From Helicostylum pulchrum (Eukaryota > Mucoromycota > Mucoromycetes > Mucorales > Mucoraceae), in contig JAIXMO010000024.1 of the NCBI GenBank assembly GCA_025677825.1, positions 124,001-188,000 of the forward strand: 64,000 bases of DNA, written 5' to 3'. Every line of letters begins with the position of its first letter. The stretch's first letter is position 1. The notes under the pieces were generated by a model, which worked only from the letters and a program-made list of their open reading frames with translations, had not been told where the DNA came from and searched no databases. A program made the position numbers and the translations under genes. This document shows, one piece after another, positions 46,286 through 58,291 of this stretch.

Positions 46286-47123
46286 TTTAGATACTAATAT
46301 ATCTGAGATAAAAACAAAAACATAATCTTGTTCGATTTTGTGCTTCTATTTAAATATGTTTTATAGTATAACAGCTGTCCGGACATTATAAATATACGGA
46401 GATGCAGGATTAACCATGGAACTGGTATGTTATTGTTTATAGCTCTTTTTAGTTTGCCGCTAACTCAAGTTAAAAGCCGGTTTTGTAGATTACTTAAGCG
46501 AAACATTGATGCCGAGAATATACATGGGATATGTAATAAAAAATTCCAGTGTTTCGGGTTATTGTAAAAGTAATACAAGAAACACTCGCTTAAAGACAGA
46601 AAATCCTATATTTTTTAAAAGATATAACGTATAAAAATATATGTCGCAAGCATCAAACCTAACCAAGGTTGTCGATCATTCTAAAATTCTTCGAAACTTT
46701 ATATGCTATTTACTTCAGAAAACTATATTAAAAAATGCATAAAGGCCGAAAGCTAATTACCAACTCTTAAACGAGATGTACAATGATCAAACGCGAAATA
46801 ATGTTCAAGTAGTAGCTATAAAGGTTATAGGTAAATATATATCGTACTCAATTAATTTGAATAATATAGCAAAGGAAGCAGTCTCCAGGATAATCTACCG
46901 TGTTCAATATGAAGATTTACTAATATGACAAAGAAATACCAGGCCTAGAAACATATCGTTCGATATCTTGGCTTATCTTTTTTTTTATCTGCTAAAGACA
47001 TCGTTCGACGCGTTTGAGAATGTGATGACATATATCGTGCTTTGAACCGGATAATTCCCTTCAACTGAGATGACAGCAAACATTTAGTGACTTTAGTAGA
47101 TAACTCAACCATATTGTTTTTTT
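46286..47123. other. Gene-free AT-rich region upstream of OLE1
   Basis: No coding sequence seen. It is flanked by OLE1 and the desaturase relic, so it may hold decayed duplicate sequence. Confidence 0.45.
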
Positions 47124-47265
47124 AGCTTTGAAAGAGTTATGCGCTAAGGAACGACAGTGGGATCATCAAACAAGGGTGGCAGTTTTGGGTCGATAATATG
47201 AGCTCATCTGTTTTCTGTCGGAGTGTGAGCATAAGGAGGGAATTTATCTTCTTGTTCATTCGACT
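47124..47265 (-). pseudogene. Deleted relic of a delta-9 desaturase gene
   Basis: On the minus strand this reads SNEQEDKFPPYAHTPTENR, a stop, then AHIIDPKLPPLFDDPT, then directly LAHNSFKA. These match OLE1 residues 9-44 (QIQEKSFPPYGYTPTEKGQ..., KLPPLFDDPT) and 104-110 (AHNSFKA), so roughly 60 codons between them are missing. An in-frame TGA follows ENR. The fragment stops after FKA. It lies in the same orientation as OLE1, about 0.9 kb upstream, which suggests an old tandem duplicate that was deleted. Confidence 0.75.
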
Positions 47266-50200
47266 TAGAGGGATCGTTTCAGAGAGCACTTCCGAAAGAT
47301 TTAAGAAAGACAAACAAGAAAAAATTATAAAGGAAAACAGCCCCGTTTTTATTTAATGGATTATAGCCCTTGTAAGCTTTTATAATTTTTTTTTTCTTCT
47401 GCGAAGTGCTTTATGAACAATGTAAGTACCACTTAAATAATATACAGGTTTCGTGTGATATACAATATTCCTGGAGGTTTTTATTTTATTTTGTACGTCT
47501 TATCTGTCCATAATTTTGCGTTTATTTGAAGTATTATTATATATCTTTTTTTCTTAATATATCTGATCGAACTTCTTTTTCTTCTCTTTCAAAAGTAAAG
47601 CTAAAAACTCGAAAATCAGATATCTATCTATTAGGCCGATTTGTCGTTTTGGCGGTACATCTTGCGATGATATTTTACATCTTATGAGTAACAATACGTA
47701 TTCGGCATTTTTTTTTTCTTAACTTAATATTTCTGTTTCGTCAATGGATCAATTTATAAATAGATCTAGCTTGAATACTGAATTATTTATATTGTTCAAA
47801 TTATTTCATAGTTAAATATTTGTTACAAAAAAAAAAAAAAATAGAACATGACAGCTAAACGATTCCGTATAGTACTTCGGAATAGGCTGGCTTTCGGTAT
47901 CAATGTAATGGCATTACATTCAATCGGTCGGTAAATAATTAGAAAATTTATAACATAATTTAACCCTATTTGAAAGAAGTGTCAAAAATAAACGGTAATC
48001 CGAGTTAACATAATATATGGCATTTCCATAATTATAATAGGTCTTTTAATTTTATGGCGAACAATTTTTCTTAGTAAAGTTTCTTAGCGATTTTTATTAC
48101 ATTATTGTGCGTATAGAGACGTTAATAATGAAATATCTGTACATGAATATGTATATACCTCCGTAAACCACATTAGTACATGTGTCTCGAGTAATTTAGA
48201 TTATTTCGGGACTTCACCTATTTGGATAACGAATAAGATTGCGGTTATTTGAAGCAGTAGTTTTGCATTTACAGCTCGGTTGGATTTTTAGGCTTTTAAA
48301 AATGTGGCGAACTTTTCAAGTTGCTAAAACACGGAAAGGGTTTTATGTTTGTAATAATTCGATGTTTCAATAAATAAAGATGTCTCGAATATGTTAAATA
48401 CCTGGTTTATATGCACATATATCGTCCCTATTTTAAATTAATAAGATTAATTAAAAGCTCTAATACGATGATTAATATTTGAGAAGGCATATTTATTATC
48501 ACAAAAAAAAAGATGTGATGTAATATGAGAAAAAAAAATATTTGTATAATCCCTGACCTTGGGATTAGCCAAAAAGCAAATCAAACAAAGACATTTATAA
48601 CGCTTGCTATTGTCAAAATAATCCATTCTAATTCAAATATAGCTTGTTCGCTGTGTATTATAGCAAGCTATATTTTATAATGTTTTCCAAAAACTTGACT
48701 TTATATAGTTTATGTTACACTGCATACAATTGGCAAAAACAGGTTTTACTTCAATAAATAAGAGGGTCGTTTATAATGTTTCAGTATGTTTTAACGTTTA
48801 TAACGCGTATAGCAGAGATACATCACACTATATTTGATGTACAAATATGTATTTGTTACAGCCTGACGTAATTTCTTAGCCGATAGAGGTACGGTACAAA
48901 AAAATAAGCTCACATGACTAGATTTAAAACTACTTCCGTCTATTTTTTGTGATTTATCTCGATTTTCCTCGGTTAATAAAATAAATCGTAATTCTCATAC
49001 AATAGGTCGTAAAAAAAGGAGGGTTTGAGTAATGCTTAAAGTTATAAAAAAGTGGAGTATATGTGAAGTACTTCGTTAAATCTTTTTTTAGTGCTATTTC
49101 GTTTTTTTTAGGTTTCACATTTAAGATTTGATTTAAGTGCGTCGAGAAAAATAAAACACAGTTAATGACAAAGACTGGTGCTCATATTCAAATTAATTAA
49201 TGTAAGTTTTCGATATAAAAGAAAACAAACACTTGTACTTCTACTTTTCTGTCCTGTTACAGTTATATTCGCGTGAGCTAAGAAAATAAAACCACATCCT
49301 ATGTAATAGCCGCATAAATATCATTTAACCATTCGTAGTTTATTTACTCTACGGTTTTGTGATGCTCATCTGTGTTTTAGTTCAATCTTCGATTATTTAG
49401 AAAGAAACGATGGCCATAAATCCCGATTAGTACTATGCCGCCGCTAATTTTTCTTTTATTTTCTATACTGTCTCCTTCATAAGTACTTTTAACAGCACTA
49501 TTTTAATTAAAGGTAATTTACTGTAACTCACAAAAACCGTACCAGTAATACAAGCTTACTTTTATCACTATCGTTGTAACACTTACCCTTTTTTCCCCTC
49601 TCATAATATACACACCGTTATTTTGGTAAAAAAAAAAAAGCGCTTACTTTGATGATTGAGAAGACAGTTCGTTTTAGTATCACGAGTTACCAATAATGAT
49701 ATCTCTATATATTCAGACTGCCTTAAATGGCAATGGGTCAATAAAATATCGTGCTATATTTGTGCTTGTATTTTATTTATCTTATACATCAGCGCTCAGA
49801 TTTGAATTTCGTGATACCTTTCATATTTTTAGATTAAAAAAACAGCAATTTTTTCTAATAAGAAAACCAGATGCAATTTTAAGGTACGAAGAGAACGCTG
49901 ATAATCAATGAGTGCAATGCGTAAGGGGCGGTGAAAAAGGGACACAAAAAAGTCAAAAAAGGTGCGAGTACGGCATTCTAATTGCTGTATTTAACTTAAA
50001 ATAGTTATATGTTTTTTATGGGACGTACCTATTTTACTAAGCTCTTTCCCGTAAATGCGAATAACAAACAATAGTTATAATATATAATTATACAAATATA
50101 TACATATGTAAGTTATGGAAAATCAAATAAAAACATAAGTCGTAACTTTTTTTCTTCAAATTATTAAATATCAACAAGCAAAACCTTAAACAATCGGGGC

Positions 50201-50501
50201 CAATAGTATGGATCTTGATCCTAGTCTTAAACGAACAATAAGATCTAAGAGACTTCTGAACTACTGCCACGAAAAATCTTCTAGGGACTAACCGGAAAAA
50301 TAAGGACATCGTATACAGTGCATATTAGAAATCTACTTCTTGAGCATTCTTTTTCTATAAGAAATGCACAAATATTATTTATCATTTATCTATTAAAATA
50401 ACTACACAAGGCTCAAAAAAATGTTGTTAAAAGAAAATCATATCAGAAGACCTAAGTAAAACTATGTTTATTGGCATTGGTCATCTAAAACCTATTCCTT
50501 C

Positions 50502-50561
<60 letters not shown>

Positions 50562-51327
50562 CGCGCTTTTTGATTATATCCCTTTTTTTGTAAAGATATG
50601 TTAAATACTAGGCTACTATAAAATTTAGCAATAAAATAAAAATATGTGCATTTTTTTTCCTTTTTTTTATATCCTTTTTTCCTTTTCCTTTTTTATTTTT
50701 TTGCGTTAAATATAGTACGTCACCAAAAGAATCAATATAGAGTTTGAAAAGTATTTCTTGTCCTCACCAATGGTAAGAAAGATAAACATAAACGCATGAG
50801 CCAACGATCATGTACGCATAGGTGTAAAGCAAAGCTAAACTTAATGTTCGCAGTATCCGTAAACTAAATACAAATATTGATCATTTTCATTGCTTTCTGC
50901 AGCTAACTCGATCAGCGAAATTTTAAATAACAGCTGCAGTTTTGTTTTATGGTGTTTTAAATCCTTATCTTTATGTATAGTCGTGCTATGTAAGGTGGAT
51001 TGCAGCATTATTATGTCACGTAATTAATACGTGTACAAACGTCCGAAGGATTACGAACAGCATGGCAGTCGTACATTAGATCACAAAAGACGGGAAACCA
51101 CTAAATAGGATATATTTTAAAAAGAGTTGCTATTTAATCTATTGCTTTTTTTGCAACCTAAAAAAATTGGAAAGACAATTCAATCCTATTATTCTCATAG
51201 TCTCGATCAAACTATTGGATATTGGTCCAAAACTGAATGTGATTTTTTTTCAAAAAAAGTATGCAAATTTAAGCCAATTATAGGCGATATCTTAGACTCA
51301 TATATGTAGAACTATAGACGGCTGATG
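47266..51327. other. Gene-free AT-rich block before PDC paralogue 2
   Basis: About 4 kb with no open frame longer than about 73 codons and no recognisable domain. Short frames at 49696-49911 (+) and 50088-50309 (-) have biased composition and look like chance. The T13A44 tract at 50502-50558 is the only distinct element. No further gene relic was identified by eye. Confidence 0.5.
50502..50558. repeat. T13A44 homopolymer junction
   Basis: Thirteen T are followed directly by about forty-four A, by far the longest homopolymer in the window. The T arm can pair with the A arm. Assembly length may be inexact here. Confidence 0.85.
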
Positions 51328-51335
51328 TATAAAAG
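51328..51335 (+). promoter_or_regulatory. TATA box of PDC paralogue 2
   Basis: TATAAAAG, 72 bp before the start codon, followed by an A-rich stretch. Its spacing resembles that of paralogue 1, suggesting that the core promoter was kept although the protein has lost key residues. Confidence 0.4.
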
Positions 51336-51406
51336 AAAAAAAAGGAAAAAAAAAAAATCAGGTTTACTTTTCTTAACTGTTATAAATAATTTCTACAAAC
51401 ATTTTA

Positions 51407-53086
51407 ATGCCTACTATTTCAATCGGTGAATACATCCTTAACCGTATCAAAGAGCTTCGTATTGACATTATTTTTGGAGTTCCTGGTGATTTCAATATGC
51501 CTCTATTAGATTTAATTGAATACGATTCAAAGTTGGTCTGGTGCAGTAGTGCAAACGAGTTAAATGCCTCTTACGCTGCTGATGGTTACTCTCGTGTTAG
51601 AGGTGTTAGCGCTCTAGTTACCTCCTTTGGATTGGGCGAAATTTCTTCTATGAATGGCATTGCTGGATCTTATTCCGAGATGGTATCAGTTATACATATT
51701 GTAGGAACCCCTCGGACGGTAGTTTCAACTTCCAACGTCACACAGAACCATACTGTTGGGAACGGTGATTACGACATATTCTACAAGATGTCTTCGATGA
51801 TTTCAGCAGCATCTACGAACGTGACCCTCGTTAATGCTATTGCAGAAATAGATCGCGTCATTCAAACAACTGTAACCAACAAACGTCCTGGATATATTGG
51901 TATCCCTATAAATATGATACAAGCTCGAGTTGAGGTCCCGAGCATTATTCCTCTTCAACTTTCATTTCCTAAAAACCCCGAAGAGTTACAATCAGTAGCC
52001 CTGAAACAAATCTTAAAGGAAATAAAAACGGCAAAGTATCCCACTATTATTGTTGACGGCTGTATTTTACGCCATGGATTAGAAATTGAAGTAAACAAAT
52101 TCGTCGAACGCTCAGGATTCCCTACTTTCTCTGCTCCTATGGGTAAAGGATCCGTTAATACCGAGCTTGCGAATTACCGCGGTATTTATTGCTGCGATGA
52201 AGTCTCTCTTAGTGGTATCGAAGCAGAAATTCAAAAGGCAGATTTATTGATTGAAATTGGTTCTATAAAAGCAGATTTTAACACTGGTCATTTTTCTTTC
52301 GGGTTAGAGAAAACGAAAACAATCTCATTGAATAGTAGTATTACAATTATTTATCACGCCGAATATCCTGGGATTGGAATGCACGAATTACTACCCCTTG
52401 TAACTGCTTCGCTCCCGACCGAAAAGGCCCAATTCAAGTATTCCCCACGCATAAGGCCAAAACCAATTGACATCAATACGAACGAAATATCTCATAATTA
52501 CCTATGGAATAAGGTTCCTGAATACATTGGACCTAACAATATAATTGTTGGTGAAATAGGATCTTCAGAAGTCGCTTTATTCAACATGGAATGTCCTAAA
52601 AATACCATATTCATCAGTCAAATACTTTGGGCTTCTACAGGTTATTCTGTTAGCGCTGCTGTTGGTGCTGCAATGGCAGATCGTAGCCGTAAAGTATATC
52701 TATTTGTTAGCAATGATGCATTTCTCGTTACAGCTCAAGAGATTTCAGCATTTATTCGACAAGGCCTCACACCCGTCATATGTCTTTTAAAAAACAATAA
52801 CTATCGCACCGAAAAGCTTGTCCATGGCCCCTATTGTACGTATAACAATTTCAAAATGTGGGAATATAGTAGGTCTTTAAACTTTTTCGGTGGTGACGCT
52901 CAAGAAAACAAAACAAAGGGAAAAAAGCACGCTATTGTAGGAATTAAAGCCAAAGTGAATACTCCACAAGAATTTGAAAGCGCTATGAGAAAAATCACTC
53001 AGCAAACAGATAAAATTCATTTTTTAGAAATCATAATGCCGTCGACAGAGGATTCTTGCGATTCTAATTTAATAATAGATCCTTAA
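51407..53086 (+). CDS. PDC-like protein, probable inactive pseudoenzyme (paralogue 2)
   Basis: A 559-residue intronless protein, collinear with the flanking paralogues. It retains Asp28 (GVPGDFN), Glu51 (SANELN) and His115, but position 114 is Asn (TQNHTVGNGD instead of VHHSLGNGD). The ThDP/Mg motif GDGS is replaced by SNDA (residues 435-438), which removes the Mg-binding Asp and two Gly. The NNDGY loop is KNNNY. TEKLVHGP keeps the later Glu. The frame is otherwise undamaged and the surface regions are conserved, so this is not a decaying pseudogene. Loss of cofactor ligands predicts no decarboxylase activity. A structural or regulatory role, for instance in mixed tetramers, is inference. Confidence 0.85.
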   Translation: MPTISIGEYILNRIKELRIDIIFGVPGDFNMPLLDLIEYDSKLVWCSSANELNASYAADGYSRVRGVSALVTSFGLGEISSMNGIAGSYSEMVSVIHIVGTPRTVVSTSNVTQNHTVGNGDYDIFYKMSSMISAASTNVTLVNAIAEIDRVIQTTVTNKRPGYIGIPINMIQARVEVPSIIPLQLSFPKNPEELQSVALKQILKEIKTAKYPTIIVDGCILRHGLEIEVNKFVERSGFPTFSAPMGKGSVNTELANYRGIYCCDEVSLSGIEAEIQKADLLIEIGSIKADFNTGHFSFGLEKTKTISLNSSITIIYHAEYPGIGMHELLPLVTASLPTEKAQFKYSPRIRPKPIDINTNEISHNYLWNKVPEYIGPNNIIVGEIGSSEVALFNMECPKNTIFISQILWASTGYSVSAAVGAAMADRSRKVYLFVSNDAFLVTAQEISAFIRQGLTPVICLLKNNNYRTEKLVHGPYCTYNNFKMWEYSRSLNFFGGDAQENKTKGKKHAIVGIKAKVNTPQEFESAMRKITQQTDKIHFLEIIMPSTEDSCDSNLIIDP

Positions 53087-56000
53087 AAAAGTTTCAAAAA
53101 GTTACTGCATATAGATTTTTCTTGTGAGTTTTTTTTTAATAAACAAACAAAAGTAGTTCACATAATCACATAGTCTCACAACATTTGAAAGAATTGAGTT
53201 ACATAATTTTTTATTACATTCGGTGTATTTTTACAATCTACAGAGTTTAGCATCATAAACCGCATGATTGTTATAGTGTAACCCTGGTTCTAGTTATCCT
53301 CTTTTTGACAATGTAGACTAACAACGCATAATTTGAGCTTCGTATTTTGTCAGTTTAAATGGTAATATCTGCATTACTTTACGGAAACCTATGATACTGG
53401 CAGCAAAACACTGGTAGCTACAAGTGAGTTATTTAACAGGTCAGTTAAGAATGTACCTCTTTTTTTTTTATAATTATTGCTATTAGCTCAGTTTCCAAAA
53501 TTATAGTCAATTTTAGATTATTTTTATTATAATTCATGCATAGCCCATGGTTTGGCGCACTTTAGGTCGAATACACACTGGAATGTAAAATTGACATAAC
53601 GCAGGGCTAACTCGAAATCTGATGAAAATCATAAAAAATCGAATCGATCGCGTATGGTAATCTACAAAAATAACAACTGTATACTTTTAGATTTAGACCG
53701 CAGATCTATTTTACAGAATTATCGAAATATTTTTGTAGCAATATGCGCGAATATCAGGCGGATAATAAGTGAGTTGTGTTAGGTATTGCAATGGATAGAA
53801 ATTTTTTTTAGCCCCGATTAAAGTTTATTTCTGTTCCTGACTTTGCAAGAACCAAAAATTCGGATATTCATATTTATAACGAAAAGGAGTGAATTTTATC
53901 AGAATGTGTACCATTACCAATTTCATTAAAGTATACTTTGATAATGCGGATCTATCATATTTCGAATCATCCGAATCAGACATCAGAATGTAATATGCTA
54001 ATGGTACTTGGTATCGTTTTAATAGCACAAAAAACCTTCACAGCCTGTTTAATGCGGGTTAGCATTTGTTAGCTTTAGTACTACCAATATTTTAGTGAAT
54101 GATTTAGTCATGCTACTGTTGCTTTATCATGAGCCATGCTCATGCTTTCCCCTATTATAGCTAGTGTTTTCAGAATTCTTAAAACGTTAAATATATCACT
54201 TCAAAAGGGTGTAGTTTTTTTTAGATCACTTAATCAAAAGATACGCAGCCTGCAGTTCAAAGTTTAAAAAAAATAAGTTCTTCGAATATTCTTAGATAAT
54301 ATTTTTTTTTTCAAAGATATTGCCTGTTGACGTCTTATTGATATAGTTCAACCAAGGAAAAAAAACAGTACCGTCTCTACTGACGGGAAGATAGACTCAA
54401 TGTTTGTTACTTTCCTTTTCGAGTTAGAACTAATCACTGTTCATGTTTATTACTCGCTTTCTCGATTATAGTCCATTTGATAAACTCGATAAAACTATAA
54501 AAATATTTTACAGCTAGGAAAAGGGGTTTTTTTTCTTACAGTGATAACCTAAAAATAAATAGTGTAATTGTAATTCTGAAACGAAATGCGGTTATCTATC
54601 ATAGATTTGTATTTGTAACACAATTTCTGTTAGCATTATACTTTCTTTAGCTATTTCATTTGAACTTAAACAATGAGGAAATATAAAATATTTTATTTTA
54701 GACAGAAAAAACGAGAGCCTTATCGAATTAAAAAACAAGTAATGCCTATTCAAAGGGGACTTTCTGCATTTATGCAATAATTTACCGTATGAATTTCTGC
54801 AGTTAAAAGTCCCATTTAATTAAATGCTAATCAAGAGCCACCCGTATTATCCTTTTTTTAAAATTAAACACAATGAAAACTATTTTATGCAAGATAATTT
54901 TAGTGTACACTGTGCAAACCGGTAAAATATTCTTCCTGGATTTACCTACAAAAAAGCGGGTTGCATTGGGAAAGTAAAATTACACATTACCATAGATATA
55001 TTTGACGCATCAATAGCTGTCATATTGAATACTATTCCGTTTAGCTTGAACAATTAAAAAACCTCAGGTAGATATTTCATTGTGTGCGCCTATTAATAGT
55101 CTGTGATTTTTTTTGGATAGAAACAACAGAGATATCCCTTTATCAAGTTTAGTGTACTCCATCCCTACCTATTAATACAAATAGTACTAAATGTTTTTCT
55201 ATAGTATGAAAAAAAAAGAAAGTCTCGCCATTGCGGACTGCGGATCTCTGACGGATAATATAATCGTTTGATAAATATCACCTTACATCTACGAAGACAT
55301 TTCAAGTAAACGAGAGTACTTGTATAAAAGTATATTTTTTTGCTAGACTCAAACTTAGTTCATGTACCTACAACAACAAAGGACTTTTGAGGGGGGAGGG
55401 GTACATAATCAAGTTTTTTAAGCTTTCGAAAATTCGAAAATCAACACAAATACCCCACACTGGAAAGTTTATTATAGATGATGCAAAGCATTTAATAGTT
55501 CTACCTTTCCTCTATACACCGTTTTAGTACAGAATATGACCAACTCTTATTTTCAAGTTTTTTAAAAAATATGCCATACACCTCATCTTGCTTCTACTTT
55601 CCATTAACTTTTTTTTTAAAAAAAATCAAATGTAGTAATATACCAACATTTTAAAATATAGTCTTATGCACTAACAAAAAGAAAGAGAGTAATAACTACC
55701 TTCCGTTTTTATTAAAAAATATCGTATTTAAAAGGGAATCAATTTGAAGTTAAATCTTGATAGAAAAAAAAAATCTTATCAGGATATTAACCTTTGTCAA
55801 GATCAGCTAAAAAAATATATCTTAATAAAATAAACGTGCTGTTATTTGTATACAATAAAACTTGTTCAGGTCGAACACAATAAAACTAGCTTAAAGTTAG
55901 TTAAATAGCTCTTTTTTTTCAGATTACAATATAAAAGAATAGGAATAGACCCTAATTTTTTTTAAAAAAAAACTGTAAGCGGATCAACAAATAAACTACG

Positions 56001-56566
56001 TTTTCCGGCTGACAGAAAAAAAAGAAACAATAAAAGTACATGCGCTCGTAACTCCATACTGGTTACAATAAAAACTGCTATGAGACGATAAGAGCCACGT
56101 GGTATTAATTGTTCAACGAAAAAAGAGGAGATAATTCTACTATTAGGGCTATAAGTCGTGGTAAAACACATTATTTTATGTTTTTCGATACTGCAAATCC
56201 TCGGTTTTTTTTCCACGTAAGGTTAATTACAATAATATCAACTTCTGCATTTTGACTGTTATTGAAATAACGAGGTTACCTCGTCATAAAAAAAACGTAC
56301 ACTAAAAACCATAGATAAGATATCAGCTTTCATTTGGCCGAGGAATCCATGTACGAAAAGACTCAACTAAAATGATATATAGAAAAGAGTATCAATATAC
56401 CGAAAAAAATGAGGCCGTAAAAAAAACTTCCTCACTCTTCTTTATTATATTAAACTCACATGAAACTGAACCAGAGAAAAACCTTCAAAATTGTTATTTA
56501 AGACAGTTCCAATTAGAACAAACGCTCCAGGTAAACAGAAGGGTGACCCTTAATCCCAAAAAAACA
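53087..56566. other. Gene-free AT-rich block between PDC paralogues 2 and 3
   Basis: About 3.5 kb with no supported gene. Frames at 53825-54028, 54592-54777 and 55962-56216 (all minus) and 56372-56584 (plus) are short and lack domains. I found no PDC or desaturase relic in it by eye. Confidence 0.5.
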
Positions 56567-56573
56567 TATAAAG
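56567..56573 (+). promoter_or_regulatory. TATA box of PDC paralogue 3
   Basis: TATAAAG, 48 bp before the start codon, after an A-rich stretch. Confidence 0.4.
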
Positions 56574-56620
56574 AGGAAACTTAGTTTACACATCATTTAT
56601 TAAATCATATACAAAATAAA

Positions 56621-58291
56621 ATGCATCATTCTTCGCCCACCTTAATCTCTATCGGTCAACACATCCTCAACCGTCTCAAGGAACTTGGAATCGACACCGT
56701 ATTTGGTGTACCAAGCGACTTCAACATGCCACTGCTCGACTTAATTGAAGAAGACGAAACATTAACATGGGGCAGCAACACCAACGAACTCAATGCCGCA
56801 TACGCTGCTGACGGCTACGCTCGTATTCGAGGAACCAGTGCTCTCGTTACTGCATTTGGCGTCGGCGAGCTCTCCGCCATGAACGGTATCGGCGGTGCCT
56901 ACTCTGAGATGCTCCCTATTATTCATATTGTCGGCTCTCCACGCACGCAATACCGTGACGCACACGCTTTAATACACCACACACTGGGAGACGGAGACTA
57001 TGACGTCTTCTACAAAATGTCATCTATGCTTGCAAGTGCATCTACCAACCTCACTGTCTCTAACGCCGTTTCTGAAATCGATCGAGTTATTTCCACTGCA
57101 CTTATCACTAAGCGACCCGGATACATTGGGTTACCTTGTGACATTGTCAACGCAATGGTGTTACCTGCTGCCTCGCTTTGCATCGACGCACCAAGGAGTC
57201 CCGTTAAATCACTCACTGCCGCCACAGACGTTATTCTAAAAGAAATCAGTACCGCCAAACACCCTGTTATTATATCTGACGTCGGTGTTCTTCGCTTCCA
57301 CTTGGAACCTGAAGCCAACGCATTTATTGAGAAAAGTGGGATTCCTACGTACACTGCACCTATGGGTAAAGGGAGTGTCAACATTGACTTGCCCAATTTC
57401 CGCGGCGTGTACTGCGGTGCAATGTCATTAGATGGGATTAGACTGGAGCTTGAACCAGCGGATCTTTTAATTGAACTAGGGCCCATTAAATCGGATTTCA
57501 ATACCGGATATTTTACATTTGGGTTAGACCACGTCAAGACCATTGTCTTACACCACCACCGTGTTACCATTGACCAAGCTGAGTATGTGGGTGTACAAAT
57601 GCAAGAACTATTACCCATGTTAACACAAGGTATCCGTACCACCAACAAGCCATCATTGGGACCACTGGTCAAACAAAAGCCTACTGAAGGAGGATCAAAC
57701 GAAATTACAAACAACTACTTGTGGAACAAAGTCAACGAGTATATAAAGCCAAATAGTATCGTTGTCACGGAAACTGGATCTTCAGGGTTTGCTGCACCCA
57801 ATGCACTACATGCGAAAGACAATACTTACATTAGCCAAGTGCTGTGGGGATCCATTGGATACTCTGTACCTGCCGCAGTTGGTGCAGCTATGGCTGCACG
57901 TCACCGACAAGTGTATCTGTTTGTGGGTGACGGATCCTTTCAAGTAACTGTGCAAGAGGTCTCGGTATTTATCCGTCATGGACTGACACCCGTCATTTTT
58001 CTCTTAAACAACGATGGGTACCTGACCGAGAAATTAATTAATGGTCCTTACAGCAGCTACAATAACTTTCAAATGTGGGAGTACAGCAAAGCCTTGACTT
58101 TCTTTGGAGCTCATTTGGAAACAAATCAAAATACAAAAATAGGATTGGAGGTACAGGTAAAAACTCGCGAGGCGTTTGAAAGTGCTATGGAAACTGTTAT
58201 GGGGGAACCGGGTAAGATTCACTTTTTGGAAGTAGTGATGCCTCAGTTCGATGCGCCCCGTGAACTTGAAATGTTGGCTGAAATATTTTAA
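56621..58291 (+). CDS. PDC: Pyruvate decarboxylase-type ThDP enzyme (paralogue 3)
   Basis: A 556-residue intronless protein. Catalytic and cofactor residues are intact: Asp in GVPSDFN (the preceding Gly is Ser here, unlike the two paralogues), Glu in NTNELN, the His pair in LIHHTLGDGD, VGDGSFQVTVQE and LLNNDGYLTEKLING. Role as for paralogue 1: cytosolic decarboxylation of pyruvate or another 2-oxo acid. Third-position C/G use is clearly higher than in paralogues 1 and 2 (many ACC, GTC, CTC codons), which often marks a highly expressed gene and also creates long chance frames on the opposite strand. It ends in EIF without any targeting signal. Confidence 0.9.
   Translation: MHHSSPTLISIGQHILNRLKELGIDTVFGVPSDFNMPLLDLIEEDETLTWGSNTNELNAAYAADGYARIRGTSALVTAFGVGELSAMNGIGGAYSEMLPIIHIVGSPRTQYRDAHALIHHTLGDGDYDVFYKMSSMLASASTNLTVSNAVSEIDRVISTALITKRPGYIGLPCDIVNAMVLPAASLCIDAPRSPVKSLTAATDVILKEISTAKHPVIISDVGVLRFHLEPEANAFIEKSGIPTYTAPMGKGSVNIDLPNFRGVYCGAMSLDGIRLELEPADLLIELGPIKSDFNTGYFTFGLDHVKTIVLHHHRVTIDQAEYVGVQMQELLPMLTQGIRTTNKPSLGPLVKQKPTEGGSNEITNNYLWNKVNEYIKPNSIVVTETGSSGFAAPNALHAKDNTYISQVLWGSIGYSVPAAVGAAMAARHRQVYLFVGDGSFQVTVQEVSVFIRHGLTPVIFLLNNDGYLTEKLINGPYSSYNNFQMWEYSKALTFFGAHLETNQNTKIGLEVQVKTREAFESAMETVMGEPGKIHFLEVVMPQFDAPRELEMLAEIF

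Noticed and set aside
57010..57714. 234-codon open frame antisense to PDC paralogue 3
   Set aside because: A by-product of the C/G-biased third positions of the real gene; composition is not protein-like and no start context is evident.
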